DNA of 64,000 nucleotides from Paroceanicella profunda (GTDB lineage: Bacteria > Pseudomonadota > Alphaproteobacteria > Rhodobacterales > Rhodobacteraceae). Shown here piece by piece: positions 25,298 through 33,555 of the stretch. The number at the start of each line of letters is the position of its first letter. The stretch's first letter is position 1. The notes below the pieces were generated by a model. That model had not been told where the DNA came from, ran no database searches, and saw nothing but the letters and a program-made list of their open reading frames with translations. The translations under genes and the position numbers were made by a program. Location of the stretch: positions 224,678 through 288,677 of the forward strand of contig NZ_CP040820.1 of NCBI RefSeq assembly GCF_005887635.2. The letters are read 5' to 3'.

Positions 25298-26671
25298 TCA
25301 GGCGGCGGGCACGGTGGCCAGGGCCTCGTCCAGCGTGGAGAGGATCAGGTCGATGTCGTCGGGCGTCGAGATCAGCGCCGGGCTGAAGCACAGCGTGTTG
25401 TTGAAGCCGGGCAGCGAGCGGTTGGTCATGCCGATGATCACGCCGCGCTTGTCGCACTCGGTGACCACGGATTTCACCACCGCCTCGGGCAGCGGTTCGC
25501 GGGTCTCGCGGTCGGCCACCAGCTCGGCGCCGCAGAACAGGCCCTTGCCGCGAATGTCGCCGATCAGGGCGTACTTGTCCTTCAGCACCGCGAGGCCCTC
25601 CATCAGGCGCGCGCCCATGGCGGTGGTGTTGTCCAGCAGGCCCTCGTCCTCGATGATGCGCATGTTCTCCAGCGCCGCCGCCGGCCCGGCGGTGCAGCCG
25701 CCGAAGGTGGAGATGTCGCGGAAATGGTTCAGCGGGTCGGAGGCGTCGTCCTTGAACAGCTCGAACACCTTCTCGTTGGTGACCAGGCAGGAGATGGCGG
25801 CGTAGCCGGAGGCGAGCCCCTTGGCCATGCTCACCATGTCCGGCTCCACCCCGTAATGCTGGTAGCCGAACCAGGTGCCGGTGCGCCCCACGCCGCAGAC
25901 CACCTCGTCGATGTGCAGCAGGATGTCGTATTTGCGGCAGATTTCCTGCACGCGCTGCCAGTAGCCCTCGGGGGGCGTGATCACACCGCCGCCGGCAGTC
26001 ACCGGCTCGAGGCAGAGCGCGCCCACCGTGTCCGGGCCCTCGCGCAGGATCACCTCCTCGATGGCGTCGGCCGCGCGCTCGCCGTAATTCTCCACGTCCC
26101 ACTGCTTGCGGTACTCGAGGCAATGCGGCACCTGCACGAAGCCGTCCGGGTAGGGGCCGTACTGCAGGGCGCGCTCGGGCTGGCCGCCGGCGGCGAGGGC
26201 GCCGATGGTGGTGCCGTGGTAGTCGCGCTCGCGGAACAGGATCTTGTATTTCTTGCCGCCGTAGCGCTTGTGCGCGATCTGGCGGACCATCTTGAAGGCC
26301 TTCTCGTTGGCCTCCGAGCCGGAGTTCGCGTAGTAGACGCGGCTGAGGCCCGGCATCTTGGTGATCAGCTTCTCGGCGAAGAGCGCGCCGGGGATGGAGC
26401 CCGCGGAGCCGGCGAAGTAGTTGATCTTGATGAGCTGGTCGCGCACCGCGTTGGCGATGCTCTCGCGGCCGTAGCCCACGTTCACCGTCCACACGCCGCC
26501 GGAGACCGCGTCGAGGAATTCCTTGCCCTTCTGGTCCCAGACGCGCATGCCGCGGCCCTCGACGATGATCCGGGGCTCGCCGGTCTCGAAGGGCTTGTGC
26601 TGGGTCAGGTGATGCCAGACATGCGCACGGTCGGCCTCGACCACGCCGCTGAGGTCGTTTGTGTCGTACAT
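25298..26671 (-). CDS. tpa: Taurine:pyruvate aminotransferase
   Basis: A 457-residue class III aminotransferase that strongly resembles alphaproteobacterial Tpa: WHHLTQHKPFETGEPRIIVEG, AVSGGVWTVNVGYGRESIA, FRERDYHGTTIGALAAGGQ, WDVENYGERAADAIEEVI and DISTFGGCTAGPAAALENMRI. The cofactor aspartate is Asp255 in HIDEVVCG and the PLP lysine is Lys284 in SMAKGLASG. Tpa converts taurine and pyruvate to sulfoacetaldehyde and alanine in the cytoplasm. It is divergent from a MocR regulator of the TauR kind. The usual partners xsc, pta and tauABC are not in the window. Confidence 0.85.
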   Translation of the reverse strand: MYDTNDLSGVVEADRAHVWHHLTQHKPFETGEPRIIVEGRGMRVWDQKGKEFLDAVSGGVWTVNVGYGRESIANAVRDQLIKINYFAGSAGSIPGALFAEKLITKMPGLSRVYYANSGSEANEKAFKMVRQIAHKRYGGKKYKILFRERDYHGTTIGALAAGGQPERALQYGPYPDGFVQVPHCLEYRKQWDVENYGERAADAIEEVILREGPDTVGALCLEPVTAGGGVITPPEGYWQRVQEICRKYDILLHIDEVVCGVGRTGTWFGYQHYGVEPDMVSMAKGLASGYAAISCLVTNEKVFELFKDDASDPLNHFRDISTFGGCTAGPAAALENMRIIEDEGLLDNTTAMGARLMEGLAVLKDKYALIGDIRGKGLFCGAELVADRETREPLPEAVVKSVVTECDKRGVIIGMTNRSLPGFNNTLCFSPALISTPDDIDLILSTLDEALATVPAA

Positions 26672-26674
26672 CGT

Positions 26675-26688
26675 AAAGGGCTCCCTTT
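26675..26688 (-). promoter_or_regulatory. Hairpin covering the tpa ribosome-binding site
   Basis: Four bases upstream of the tpa ATG the message reads AAAGGGAGCCCUUU, an inverted repeat whose first arm is the Shine-Dalgarno sequence. A 5-bp stem with a 4-base loop could hide the site and lower initiation. This is seen in sequence; effect on translation is inferred. Confidence 0.4.
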
Positions 26689-26730
26689 GTCAGAACCTCG
26701 CCACTAGGCCTCCTGCCGATGCGTTGCAAC

Positions 26731-26763
26731 AGGTCCAGACACAGCGAATGGATGGAGCCAGAG
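26731..26763 (-). promoter_or_regulatory. Candidate TauR-type direct repeat
   Basis: On the minus strand GTCTGGACC and CTCTGGCTC occur 23 bases apart between the divergent tpa and tauR genes. MocR-type regulators, including TauR, bind direct repeats in such promoters, and a CTGGAC-like core is what I recall for TauR. Weak evidence from position and partial similarity only. Confidence 0.3.
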
Positions 26764-26952
26764 ATGCACAGCCCGCGCGCAACGGCAACCGGGATCGCCG
26801 CGAATCCGGGCAGAGGGTGTAGAATCCTGCCCCGTCCGGTGGGGCCGGGCATGGAAACCCGCCCCGCGGACGGGCATTGTGCAGGGCCGCCAGGGCAGGG
26901 GGTTCCCGCCGGCGCGGTGCTACAGCCATGCAACAGCGCGAAGGGCAGGGGC

Positions 26953-28386
26953 ATGATCACCGTCATCGACCGCGACAGCGAGACGCCGATCCAGACGCAA
27001 CTGCGCCAGTCGATCATCGAGGCGATTCACGGCCGTGCGATGCGCGGCGGCCAGAAGATGACGCCGTCGCGCCTGCTCGCCCGGCGGCTCGGCATCGCCC
27101 GCAACACCGTCACCGCGGTCTATGAGGACCTCGTGGCGCGCGGTTATCTCGAATCCGTGGCGCGGCGCGGCTATTTCGTGGCGCTGCGCACGCCCGCCCC
27201 CTGCGGCCCGCCCGTCGCCCCCGGCCCCCGGGTGGACTGGGACGCGCGCTTCCGGCAACGCCCCTCGCGCATGCGCCACATCGTCAAGCCCTCCAACTGG
27301 CAGGACTTCCCCTACCCCTTCGTCTACGGACAGGTGGACCCGGGCCTGTTCCCGATCAACACCTGGCGCACCTGCTCGCGCGATGCGCTGGGGCGCTCGG
27401 CCATCGACTGGTGGACCGCCGACCGCGCGGTGGAGGACGACCCGTTGCTGGTCGAGCAGATCCTGAGCCAGATCCTGCCGCAGCGTGGCATCTACGCCCG
27501 GCCGGAGGAGGTGCTGATCACGCTGGGCACGCAGGAGGGGCTCTACCTGCTCTCGCGGCTGCTGGTGCGCGCCGACACCCGGGTGGGCGTGGAGACGCCG
27601 GGCTACCCGGATGCGCGCACCATCTTCGCCCAGGACGGCGCACGGATCGTCGACCTGCCGGTCGACGCGCAGGGCGCGCGGCTGGCGCAGGCCGGGCCGC
27701 TGGATGTCGCCGTGCTCACCCCCACCCGCCAATGCCCGACCATGGTGGCGATGTCCGCGCCCCGGCGTGCCGAGGTGCTCGCTGCCGCGCGGCTGCATGA
27801 CACCATCCTCGTGGAGGACGACTACGAGGGCGAGACCGACTTCTCCGCCGAGGCCACCACGCTGAAATCGCAGGATGTCGACGGGCGGGTGGCCTATCTC
27901 GGAACGCTGTCGAAGGTGCTGGCGCCGGGGGTGCGGCTGGGCTTCATGGTGGCCGATGCGGCGCTGATCGAGGAGGCCCGCTGGCTGCGCCGGCTCATCC
28001 ACCGCTCCGCCCCGCTCAACAACCAGCGCACCGCGGCGATCTTCCTGGCCGAGGGCCATTACCAGCGGCTGCTGCGCACGCTGCGCGCCGCGCTGGAGCG
28101 CCGCTTCGAGGCGATCAGCGCCGGCTGCGACGCCCATCTGCCGGGGTTCCGGCGCAGCGACAGCACCGGCGGCTCCAGCCTCTGGCTCGAGGCGCCGCCG
28201 GGCCTCGACACCTCGCGCCTGTTCCACGCGGCCGCGGCGCGGGGCGTGCTCACCGAATCCGGCGATCCCTTCGTGCCCGAGGCCGATACGGGGCGGTATC
28301 TGCGCCTCGGCATCTCCTACATCCACGAGCGCCGCATCGAGGCCGGTCTGCGCGCCCTCGGCGAGGCGGCGCAGGACTGCCGCTGA
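26953..28386 (+). CDS. tauR: MocR-type (GntR/aminotransferase) regulator, TauR-like
   Basis: Start ATG 26953 follows GGGCAGGGG and gives 477 residues. Residues 1-75 are a GntR winged helix (RRLGIARNTVTAVYEDLVARGYLES). The remaining 400 residues are an aminotransferase-like domain with the PLP aspartate segment (VEDDYEGE) and the lysine in GTLSKVLAPGVRLGF. Such MocR proteins bind PLP and activate or repress amino-compound metabolism. TauR of Rhodobacter activates taurine genes, and this gene is divergent from tpa, which supports the same role. Confidence 0.75.
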   Translation: MITVIDRDSETPIQTQLRQSIIEAIHGRAMRGGQKMTPSRLLARRLGIARNTVTAVYEDLVARGYLESVARRGYFVALRTPAPCGPPVAPGPRVDWDARFRQRPSRMRHIVKPSNWQDFPYPFVYGQVDPGLFPINTWRTCSRDALGRSAIDWWTADRAVEDDPLLVEQILSQILPQRGIYARPEEVLITLGTQEGLYLLSRLLVRADTRVGVETPGYPDARTIFAQDGARIVDLPVDAQGARLAQAGPLDVAVLTPTRQCPTMVAMSAPRRAEVLAAARLHDTILVEDDYEGETDFSAEATTLKSQDVDGRVAYLGTLSKVLAPGVRLGFMVADAALIEEARWLRRLIHRSAPLNNQRTAAIFLAEGHYQRLLRTLRAALERRFEAISAGCDAHLPGFRRSDSTGGSSLWLEAPPGLDTSRLFHAAAARGVLTESGDPFVPEADTGRYLRLGISYIHERRIEAGLRALGEAAQDCR

Positions 28387-28912
28387 CAGGCCCGGCAGAC
28401 ACCGCCCCCCGCATCCTCCGGCGCATCGCCCGCCGGGCCCGGCCCGGCATCCGGACGGGGCCGCCCTCGGACCCGACCCGGCGCGCGGTGCGCTCCGCCC
28501 CCGGGACGCCGCCGGGCGAGATCCTCGACGCCGATGCGGGCGGGCCCGGCGCCGCCGGTTGCGCGGTGAGCGTCTCCGATGCCCCACCATGATGGACGTG
28601 CCGCCGATGATCCATCCCGGGGCCGCATCACGGTGGAGGAAATCTTCGCCCGGCCCGGCAGCGATGGGCTCCCGCTTGCTCAACGGCGCGCCCGCGCCCG
28701 TGCTCTTCGGTCCCGGGGCCACGGCTCTCGGCGTGAGCGCCGGCCCGGCGATCGCGGGCGTGGCCGGCGGGCGGGTTGACAGGATCGTCATGCGGGTGCG
28801 CGCATCCTGCGGCTTTCCGCTCCCGCCACCGCGCGCTAGTCTGCCCGCCGCAGGCCACCCGGCCCGCGCGGGGGGCCGCGACAGACGGCCCGCAACAGAA
28901 GGAACGCGGCAG
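28387..28912 (+). other. Intergenic region before DoxX gene
   Basis: There are 526 bases without a convincing gene. A perfect -35-like TTGACA lies at 28776-28781 but I see no matching -10 at 16-18 bases. Very GC-rich otherwise. The region should contain the tauR 3' end and DoxX promoter. Confidence 0.6.
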
Positions 28913-29305
28913 ATGACAGACACACTCCGGTCCATGGCACCGATGGTGCTCAGCCTGGTCCGCCTGGTGACCGGCCTGATCTTCATGGAGCACGGGCTCC
29001 AGAAACTGCTGGGCTTTCCGCCGACGGACAACACCTGGGAGGCCTTCTCCCTGTCCTGGGTGGCCGGCTGCTTCGAGCTCGCTTGCGGCGCGCTCATCGC
29101 CATCGGCTTTCTCACCCGGCCGGCGGCCTTCGTCGCCTCCGGGGTGATGGCCTTCGCCTACTGGATCGCCCATGCCCCGCGGGATGTCTTCCCGGTGAAC
29201 AACGGCGGCGACGCGGCCATCCTCTATTGCTTCTTCTTCCTCTACCTCGTCTTCGCCGGCCCCGGCCCGGTGAGCGTGGACGGCATGCGCGGCCGCGCGG
29301 CCTGA
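28913..29305 (+). CDS. DoxX-family membrane protein
   Basis: A 130-residue protein with four membrane helices. The DoxX features are RLVTGLIFMEHGLQKLLGFP at the N-terminus, FELACGALIAIGFLTRPAAF, and FFLYLVFAGPGPVSVDG at the end. DoxX proteins are linked to redox homeostasis and, in some bacteria, to thiosulfate:quinone oxidoreductase; most bacterial ones have no proven activity. AGAAGGAA precedes the ATG. It is downstream of tauR but 526 bases away, so probably a separate unit. Confidence 0.82.
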   Translation: MTDTLRSMAPMVLSLVRLVTGLIFMEHGLQKLLGFPPTDNTWEAFSLSWVAGCFELACGALIAIGFLTRPAAFVASGVMAFAYWIAHAPRDVFPVNNGGDAAILYCFFFLYLVFAGPGPVSVDGMRGRAA

Positions 29306-29615
29306 TCCGGCGCGACCGCAGGCGCCCGGCCCGCGACGGCTGCGTGCGGCCGGGATGCGCCACGGCGCGGACTGAGCCGGCCCTCCCCCAGGCGCCAGGC
29401 CTGCGGGAGGGAGGTGCGCAGGGCGACGCCCGCGTCCCGCACGCGTCGCGCGGGCGCCGTCGCACCGCCCCGCAGGCCCCCGGCCGGCGCGCCGGTTCCC
29501 GATGCACCGGCACGGGCGGAGGCAGGAGGGCGAAGCGCCTCCGGCCATCGCGCCCGTGAGGACCGCCGCGCAGGCCGGCCGAGCCCGTGCCCGGGCGGGC
29601 CGGTCCCGACCCCGG
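29306..29615. other. Intergenic region between convergent DoxX and dehydrogenase genes
   Basis: There are 310 GC-rich bases without a gene. GGCGCCCGGCC (29321-29331) can pair with GGCCGG-GAT-GCGCC (29348-29361) to form an imperfect hairpin just after the DoxX stop, a possible terminator. Nothing else stands out. Confidence 0.55.
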
Positions 29616-30614
29616 TCAGCCGGGCAGGCTGCCGCCGAGTTCATCCTCGATGTGGATGCGGATGATCTCGTCGAAGGAGGCATCGGCGGTGAAGCCCAGC
29701 TCCAGAGCCCGCTTCGGCTCGAAGTCCCGCGGCCAGCCGGCGACGATGTCCACGATCGCCGGGTCGGGCTCGCGGCGGATGAGGCGCACGGCCTTGTCTC
29801 CCGCCACCCGGCGCAGCGCCTCGATCTGCTCGCCCACCGTGGCCGAGAGGCCCGGCATGCTCAGCGCCCGGCGCTGTTCGAGCCCCGAGAGGTCCATGGT
29901 CGCGGCATGCAGCAGGAAGCCCACCGCGGCGCGCGGGCTCGCGTGCCAGTGCCGCACGTCCTCGGACACGGGAAGCACCGCTTCCCTGCCCACCAGCGGT
30001 TCCCGCAGGATGTTGGAGAAGAAGCCCGACGCGGCCTTGTTCGGCGTGCCCGGCCGGATGCAGATGGTGGGCAGGCGGATGGCGATGCCGTCGAACAGCC
30101 CCTTGCGGCTGTAGTCGGAGAGCAGCAGTTCGCCCATCGCCTTCTGCGCGCCGTAGCTGGTGCGCGGCGTGGAGAAGAAGTCATCCGCGATCCGGTCGGG
30201 GAAGGGCGCGCCGAACACCGCGATGGAGGAGGTGAACACCACGCGGGGGAAATACCCCTCCACGTCATGCGCCGCGCGGATGGCGTCGAACAGCTGGCGG
30301 GTGCCGTCGAGGTTGATGGCGTAGCCCTTGTCGAAATCGAGCTCCGCCTCGCCGGAGACGATGGCCGCGAGGTGGAAGATCACGTCCGGCCGGCCCTCGA
30401 TCATCCGCACGGCGGAGGCGGGGTCGGCGATGTCGAGCGCCTGCGTGGTGACCTGGCCCGAAAACCCCTCCGGGCGGGCGGGTTCGATCACGTCCACCAG
30501 GGTCAGCCGGTCAAGCGCGCCGGCGCTGGCGCCCCCGATCCCCCCGTCCCGGGTGATCCGCTCACACAGCTTGCGACCGACCATGCCGGCCGCACCGATG
30601 ATAAGTACATGCAT
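29616..30614 (-). CDS. denD: DenD-like NAD-dependent epimerase/dehydrogenase
   Basis: A 332-residue extended SDR starting MHVLIIGAAGMVGRKL (GAAGMVG 7-13). HLAAIVSGEAELDFDKGYAINLDGTRQLFDAIR, FTSSIAVFGAPFP and RTSYGAQKAMGELLLSDYSRKG match D-erythronate dehydrogenase (DenD) proteins, which oxidise the C2 hydroxyl of four-carbon sugar acids. Here it ends an operon with a D-apionate-lactonase-like gene and a sugar ABC transporter. It might therefore oxidise a branched sugar acid such as apionate instead of erythronate. The start was chosen because it gives the NAD motif at the N-terminus; 13 bases separate it from the lactonase gene. Confidence 0.72.
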   Translation of the reverse strand: MHVLIIGAAGMVGRKLCERITRDGGIGGASAGALDRLTLVDVIEPARPEGFSGQVTTQALDIADPASAVRMIEGRPDVIFHLAAIVSGEAELDFDKGYAINLDGTRQLFDAIRAAHDVEGYFPRVVFTSSIAVFGAPFPDRIADDFFSTPRTSYGAQKAMGELLLSDYSRKGLFDGIAIRLPTICIRPGTPNKAASGFFSNILREPLVGREAVLPVSEDVRHWHASPRAAVGFLLHAATMDLSGLEQRRALSMPGLSATVGEQIEALRRVAGDKAVRLIRREPDPAIVDIVAGWPRDFEPKRALELGFTADASFDEIIRIHIEDELGGSLPG

Positions 30615-30627
30615 TCGTTTGTCCTTC

Positions 30628-32574
30628 TCAAGAAATCGTGACGTGCAGGCGCAGCACGGCATGGGCGTCGAGGGGGATGGGGCCCTCCGGCGCCGGGCGC
30701 AGCGCGTCCATGTAGGCGGGGTCCGCGGCGGCGGCGGCGAAGCCGGCCGCGTCCAGCACCGCCATTGCCGTGACCGGCACCGGCAGGGTGAGCGTGAGCG
30801 GCGCCGCGGTGAGATTGGCCAGCCAGATCTCCGCCGCCCCGCCGCCATCGGCCACCAGGCCCTGCACCAGCTCGGGGCGCGGGCTGCCGAGCGCGCGCAG
30901 CGGCCGGCCTTCGAGCGCCGACAGCCCGCGCAGCACGTGGAACACCGGGAACAGCCCGCCATGCGTGTCGAACCAGGGCTGGGGAAACTCCGCCGGCGCG
31001 TGCAGTACGCCGAAGGGCCCCACCGGTGCGCCGAAGGCCACGGCGCTCGCCCCTCCCAGGGCGAGCTGCGCGAAACAGCCCAGCGTCCAGGCCGCGCCCA
31101 GCAGGCCGCGCTGGCGCGGGTCGTTGCGGTTCATCGCCTGGCGGATGTTGCCGGGGTTCGGCTTCGGGGCCGCGCCATAGGGGTTGTCGCGCATCCCGAT
31201 GGCCGAGGGCCCGACGGCGAAGGGAACCCCGGCGCAGAGCGCGGCCGCACTGGCCGCCACCGCCGGCAAGGCCTGCAGGGTCTCGGTCACCGAGCGGTCA
31301 TCCCCGGCGTGAACCAGCGGCGTGGTGGTGAAGCTCACCAGGTCGAGGTGGCGGACCGGCGGGCGCTTGCGGTTGAGCTCGGTGAAATAGCTGAACATGC
31401 CGCCGCCGATGCGCGTGCCGGGGAAGGCGGCGCGGGTGGCCTGCGCCAGCGCCTCCGCCGGGGGTGTCTCCGGCCAGGGGCTGCCGGGCAGGGTGCACTT
31501 GAGGTCCGCGGCGGGCGAGGTGAGCACGGTTGCGAATGGCGCGCCGAGGCCGCGGACCATGGCCCCGAGCGCGGCGATCTCCGCCTCGAACCCGTCCACC
31601 GAGACGATCACCGCCTCCAGCCAGGGCTCGGCGCCCAGGGCCCGCGCGAGATCGGCCTGCGCGGCGAGGCTGGTGCGGTCATGGCCCCGGCGCGGGTCAT
31701 GGTGGCAGATGAGATGGGCGGGCGCGAGGGCACGCAGCGCCTCCGCCGCGGCACGGGCGGGGTCCACGTCCTCCGGCTGCAGGCCGAGGCCCACCGGCGG
31801 CACCCGTCCGGCCGGCGCGCCGAGGCCGAGCGCGAGCGCTTCCGCGCCCGCTGCACGCGGCGCGGGCCCGCTCACCCGCACGGTGACGGATTGCGCCAGC
31901 TCCTCCCCCGGTTCCAGCCTGTAGGGCCAGGGCAGGGCGAGCGGGCGGACATAGGTCTTGAAGGAGGCATCGGTCCAGTTCCGCTGGTCCTCCATCTCGA
32001 ACGTGTCGCCCTCCATCAGGCAGCTCACCCGCAGCCCGCCGGGCGTGGTGTGGACCAGCTCGCGCAGGTCCATCATCGGCTGCACCGGGTCGATGAGCGC
32101 GGGAAAGCTGCCGGACACGCGGCGCCCGTCGGTGTGCAGGATCTCCACCGGCCGGCCCGCCACCCCGTCGATGGGGTGGAGGATGACGAAGCCGGTGCGG
32201 TTGGTCTCGAACGGCGCTTCCGCGGCGCCCCGGGAGGAGAACACCAGCGTGCCGTCGGCGTGGCCCTCGATGCGCGCCCGCCAGGCGAAGGCCAGCCCGC
32301 CGTCCGCGGCGCGGGCGGCGTAGGTGACGGTGAAGAGCGTGCCGCTCTCCTCCACCACGATGTCCGAGAGGGCCGGGGCGAAGGTGCCCCAGTCCCGGTC
32401 CCGCACGATGAAGGAGACGGCGCGCAGCACCTCGGCGCCGCCGAACCGGATGTAGCGCAGGTTCCCCGCCTCGAATTCCGCGGTGAGCGGGCCTGCGGCG
32501 AGGATGCGCGGCGGGGGCACCTCCTCCTCGGTGCCGAAGAGGGCGAGGGCGCGGCTCGGAGTATGATCGGTCAT
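30628..32574 (-). CDS. apnL: D-apionate-lactonase-like protein
   Basis: A 648-residue protein without membrane segments. The N-terminal beta-rich region (RYIRFGGAEVLRAVSFIVRDRDWGTFAP, then FETNRTGFVILHPIDGVAGRPVEILHTDG), a central TIM-barrel-like part (HLICHHDPRRGHD, RIGGGMFSYFTELNRKRPP, DLVSFTTTPLVHAGDDRSV) and a C-terminal beta domain match proteins I know as D-apionate lactonase (ApnL). ApnL opens D-apionolactone to D-apionate. The neighbouring sugar importer and sugar-acid dehydrogenase fit a pathway for apiose or a related branched sugar. Recognition is from memory of the family; a lactonase assay or search is needed to be certain. Confidence 0.65.
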   Translation of the reverse strand: MTDHTPSRALALFGTEEEVPPPRILAAGPLTAEFEAGNLRYIRFGGAEVLRAVSFIVRDRDWGTFAPALSDIVVEESGTLFTVTYAARAADGGLAFAWRARIEGHADGTLVFSSRGAAEAPFETNRTGFVILHPIDGVAGRPVEILHTDGRRVSGSFPALIDPVQPMMDLRELVHTTPGGLRVSCLMEGDTFEMEDQRNWTDASFKTYVRPLALPWPYRLEPGEELAQSVTVRVSGPAPRAAGAEALALGLGAPAGRVPPVGLGLQPEDVDPARAAAEALRALAPAHLICHHDPRRGHDRTSLAAQADLARALGAEPWLEAVIVSVDGFEAEIAALGAMVRGLGAPFATVLTSPAADLKCTLPGSPWPETPPAEALAQATRAAFPGTRIGGGMFSYFTELNRKRPPVRHLDLVSFTTTPLVHAGDDRSVTETLQALPAVAASAAALCAGVPFAVGPSAIGMRDNPYGAAPKPNPGNIRQAMNRNDPRQRGLLGAAWTLGCFAQLALGGASAVAFGAPVGPFGVLHAPAEFPQPWFDTHGGLFPVFHVLRGLSALEGRPLRALGSPRPELVQGLVADGGGAAEIWLANLTAAPLTLTLPVPVTAMAVLDAAGFAAAAADPAYMDALRPAPEGPIPLDAHAVLRLHVTIS

Positions 32575-32586
32575 TGCGGGCCCCCC

Positions 32587-33555
32587 TCAGCGCGCGCTGC
32601 GCCAGGTCACCAGCCGTTCGGCCAGCAGGGCGAGGATGATGATGGAGCCGATGGCCGTGCCCTGCCAGAAGGGCGAGACGCCCATCAGGTTCAGCCCGTT
32701 GCGGATCATCACCATGATGATCACCCCGATCAGCGTGCCGATGATGGAGCCGCGCCCGCCGTAGAGGCTGGCCCCGCCGATCACCACGGCGGCGATCGCG
32801 TCCAGCTCCATCTGGTTGCCGGCCAGCGGGTCCGCGGAGAGGATCTGCGCGATGGAGAAGGTGATGGCCACCGCCGCCAGCGCGCCGGAGATCACGTAGG
32901 GCAGCACCGAATAGGCCAGCACGTTCAGCCCCGCGGCCCGCGCCGCCTCGCGGTTCGAGCCGACGGCGTAGATGGTCCGCCCGCCCTTCGACCAGGTGAG
33001 GTAGAGCCAGGCGAGCAGGTAGAGCGCCAGCAGGAACAGCACGTTGGCCGGGATGCCGAGCACTGTGGAATAGACGATGTCCGACAGGCTCATCGGAATG
33101 GAGGAGATCGCCGTCTGCCCGGAAAAGATGTAGGCGAGGCTGCGCGCGATGGCCATCATCCCCAGCGTCACCACGAAGGGCGCGAGGCCGAAGACCGCCA
33201 CCAGCACGCCGGAGCACAGCCCGATCCCGCCCCCCGCGAGCACCGCGCAGAGGATGGCGAGCGGGATCGGCATCTCCTGCAGCGCGAGGCCCAGAACGAT
33301 GCCGGTGAGCCCCGCCACCGAGCCGACCGACAGGTCGATCCCGCCGGTGAGGATGACGAAGGTCATCCCCACGGAGACGATCCCGATCACCACCGACTGG
33401 TCCAGGATGTTGAAGATGTTGTTCTGGGTGAGGAAATAGGGCGAGAGCAGCGACAGCGCGAAGCCGATGGCAAGGGCGAGGCCGAGCATGCGCAGCTCCA
33501 GGCTGCGCCCGATGCGCGCGAGGCCGGCCGGGAGGGGGGCGGTGATCTGGGTCAT
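32587..33555 (-). CDS. Ribose-type sugar ABC transporter permease
   Basis: A 322-residue RbsC-like permease with eight to ten helices. Typical motifs are GMTFVILTGGIDLSVGSVAGLTG near the N-terminus, ARAAGLNVLAYSVLPYVISGALAAV for ATPase contact, and GGASLYGGRGSIIGTLIGVIIMVMIRNGLNLMGV near the C-terminus. It overlaps the ATPase gene by 4 bases and should work with that unusually long ATPase and the binding protein at 35870. Confidence 0.92.
   Translation of the reverse strand: MTQITAPLPAGLARIGRSLELRMLGLALAIGFALSLLSPYFLTQNNIFNILDQSVVIGIVSVGMTFVILTGGIDLSVGSVAGLTGIVLGLALQEMPIPLAILCAVLAGGGIGLCSGVLVAVFGLAPFVVTLGMMAIARSLAYIFSGQTAISSIPMSLSDIVYSTVLGIPANVLFLLALYLLAWLYLTWSKGGRTIYAVGSNREAARAAGLNVLAYSVLPYVISGALAAVAITFSIAQILSADPLAGNQMELDAIAAVVIGGASLYGGRGSIIGTLIGVIIMVMIRNGLNLMGVSPFWQGTAIGSIIILALLAERLVTWRSAR

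Noticed and set aside
26719..26952. Upstream extension of the TauR-like protein to 555 residues
   Set aside because: The extra 78 residues run through the divergent promoter region and are not part of MocR proteins; ATG 26953 has a good ribosome-binding site.
28579..28779. Small gene between tauR and the DoxX gene
   Set aside because: Arg/Gly-rich composition, no ribosome-binding site and no recognisable motif.
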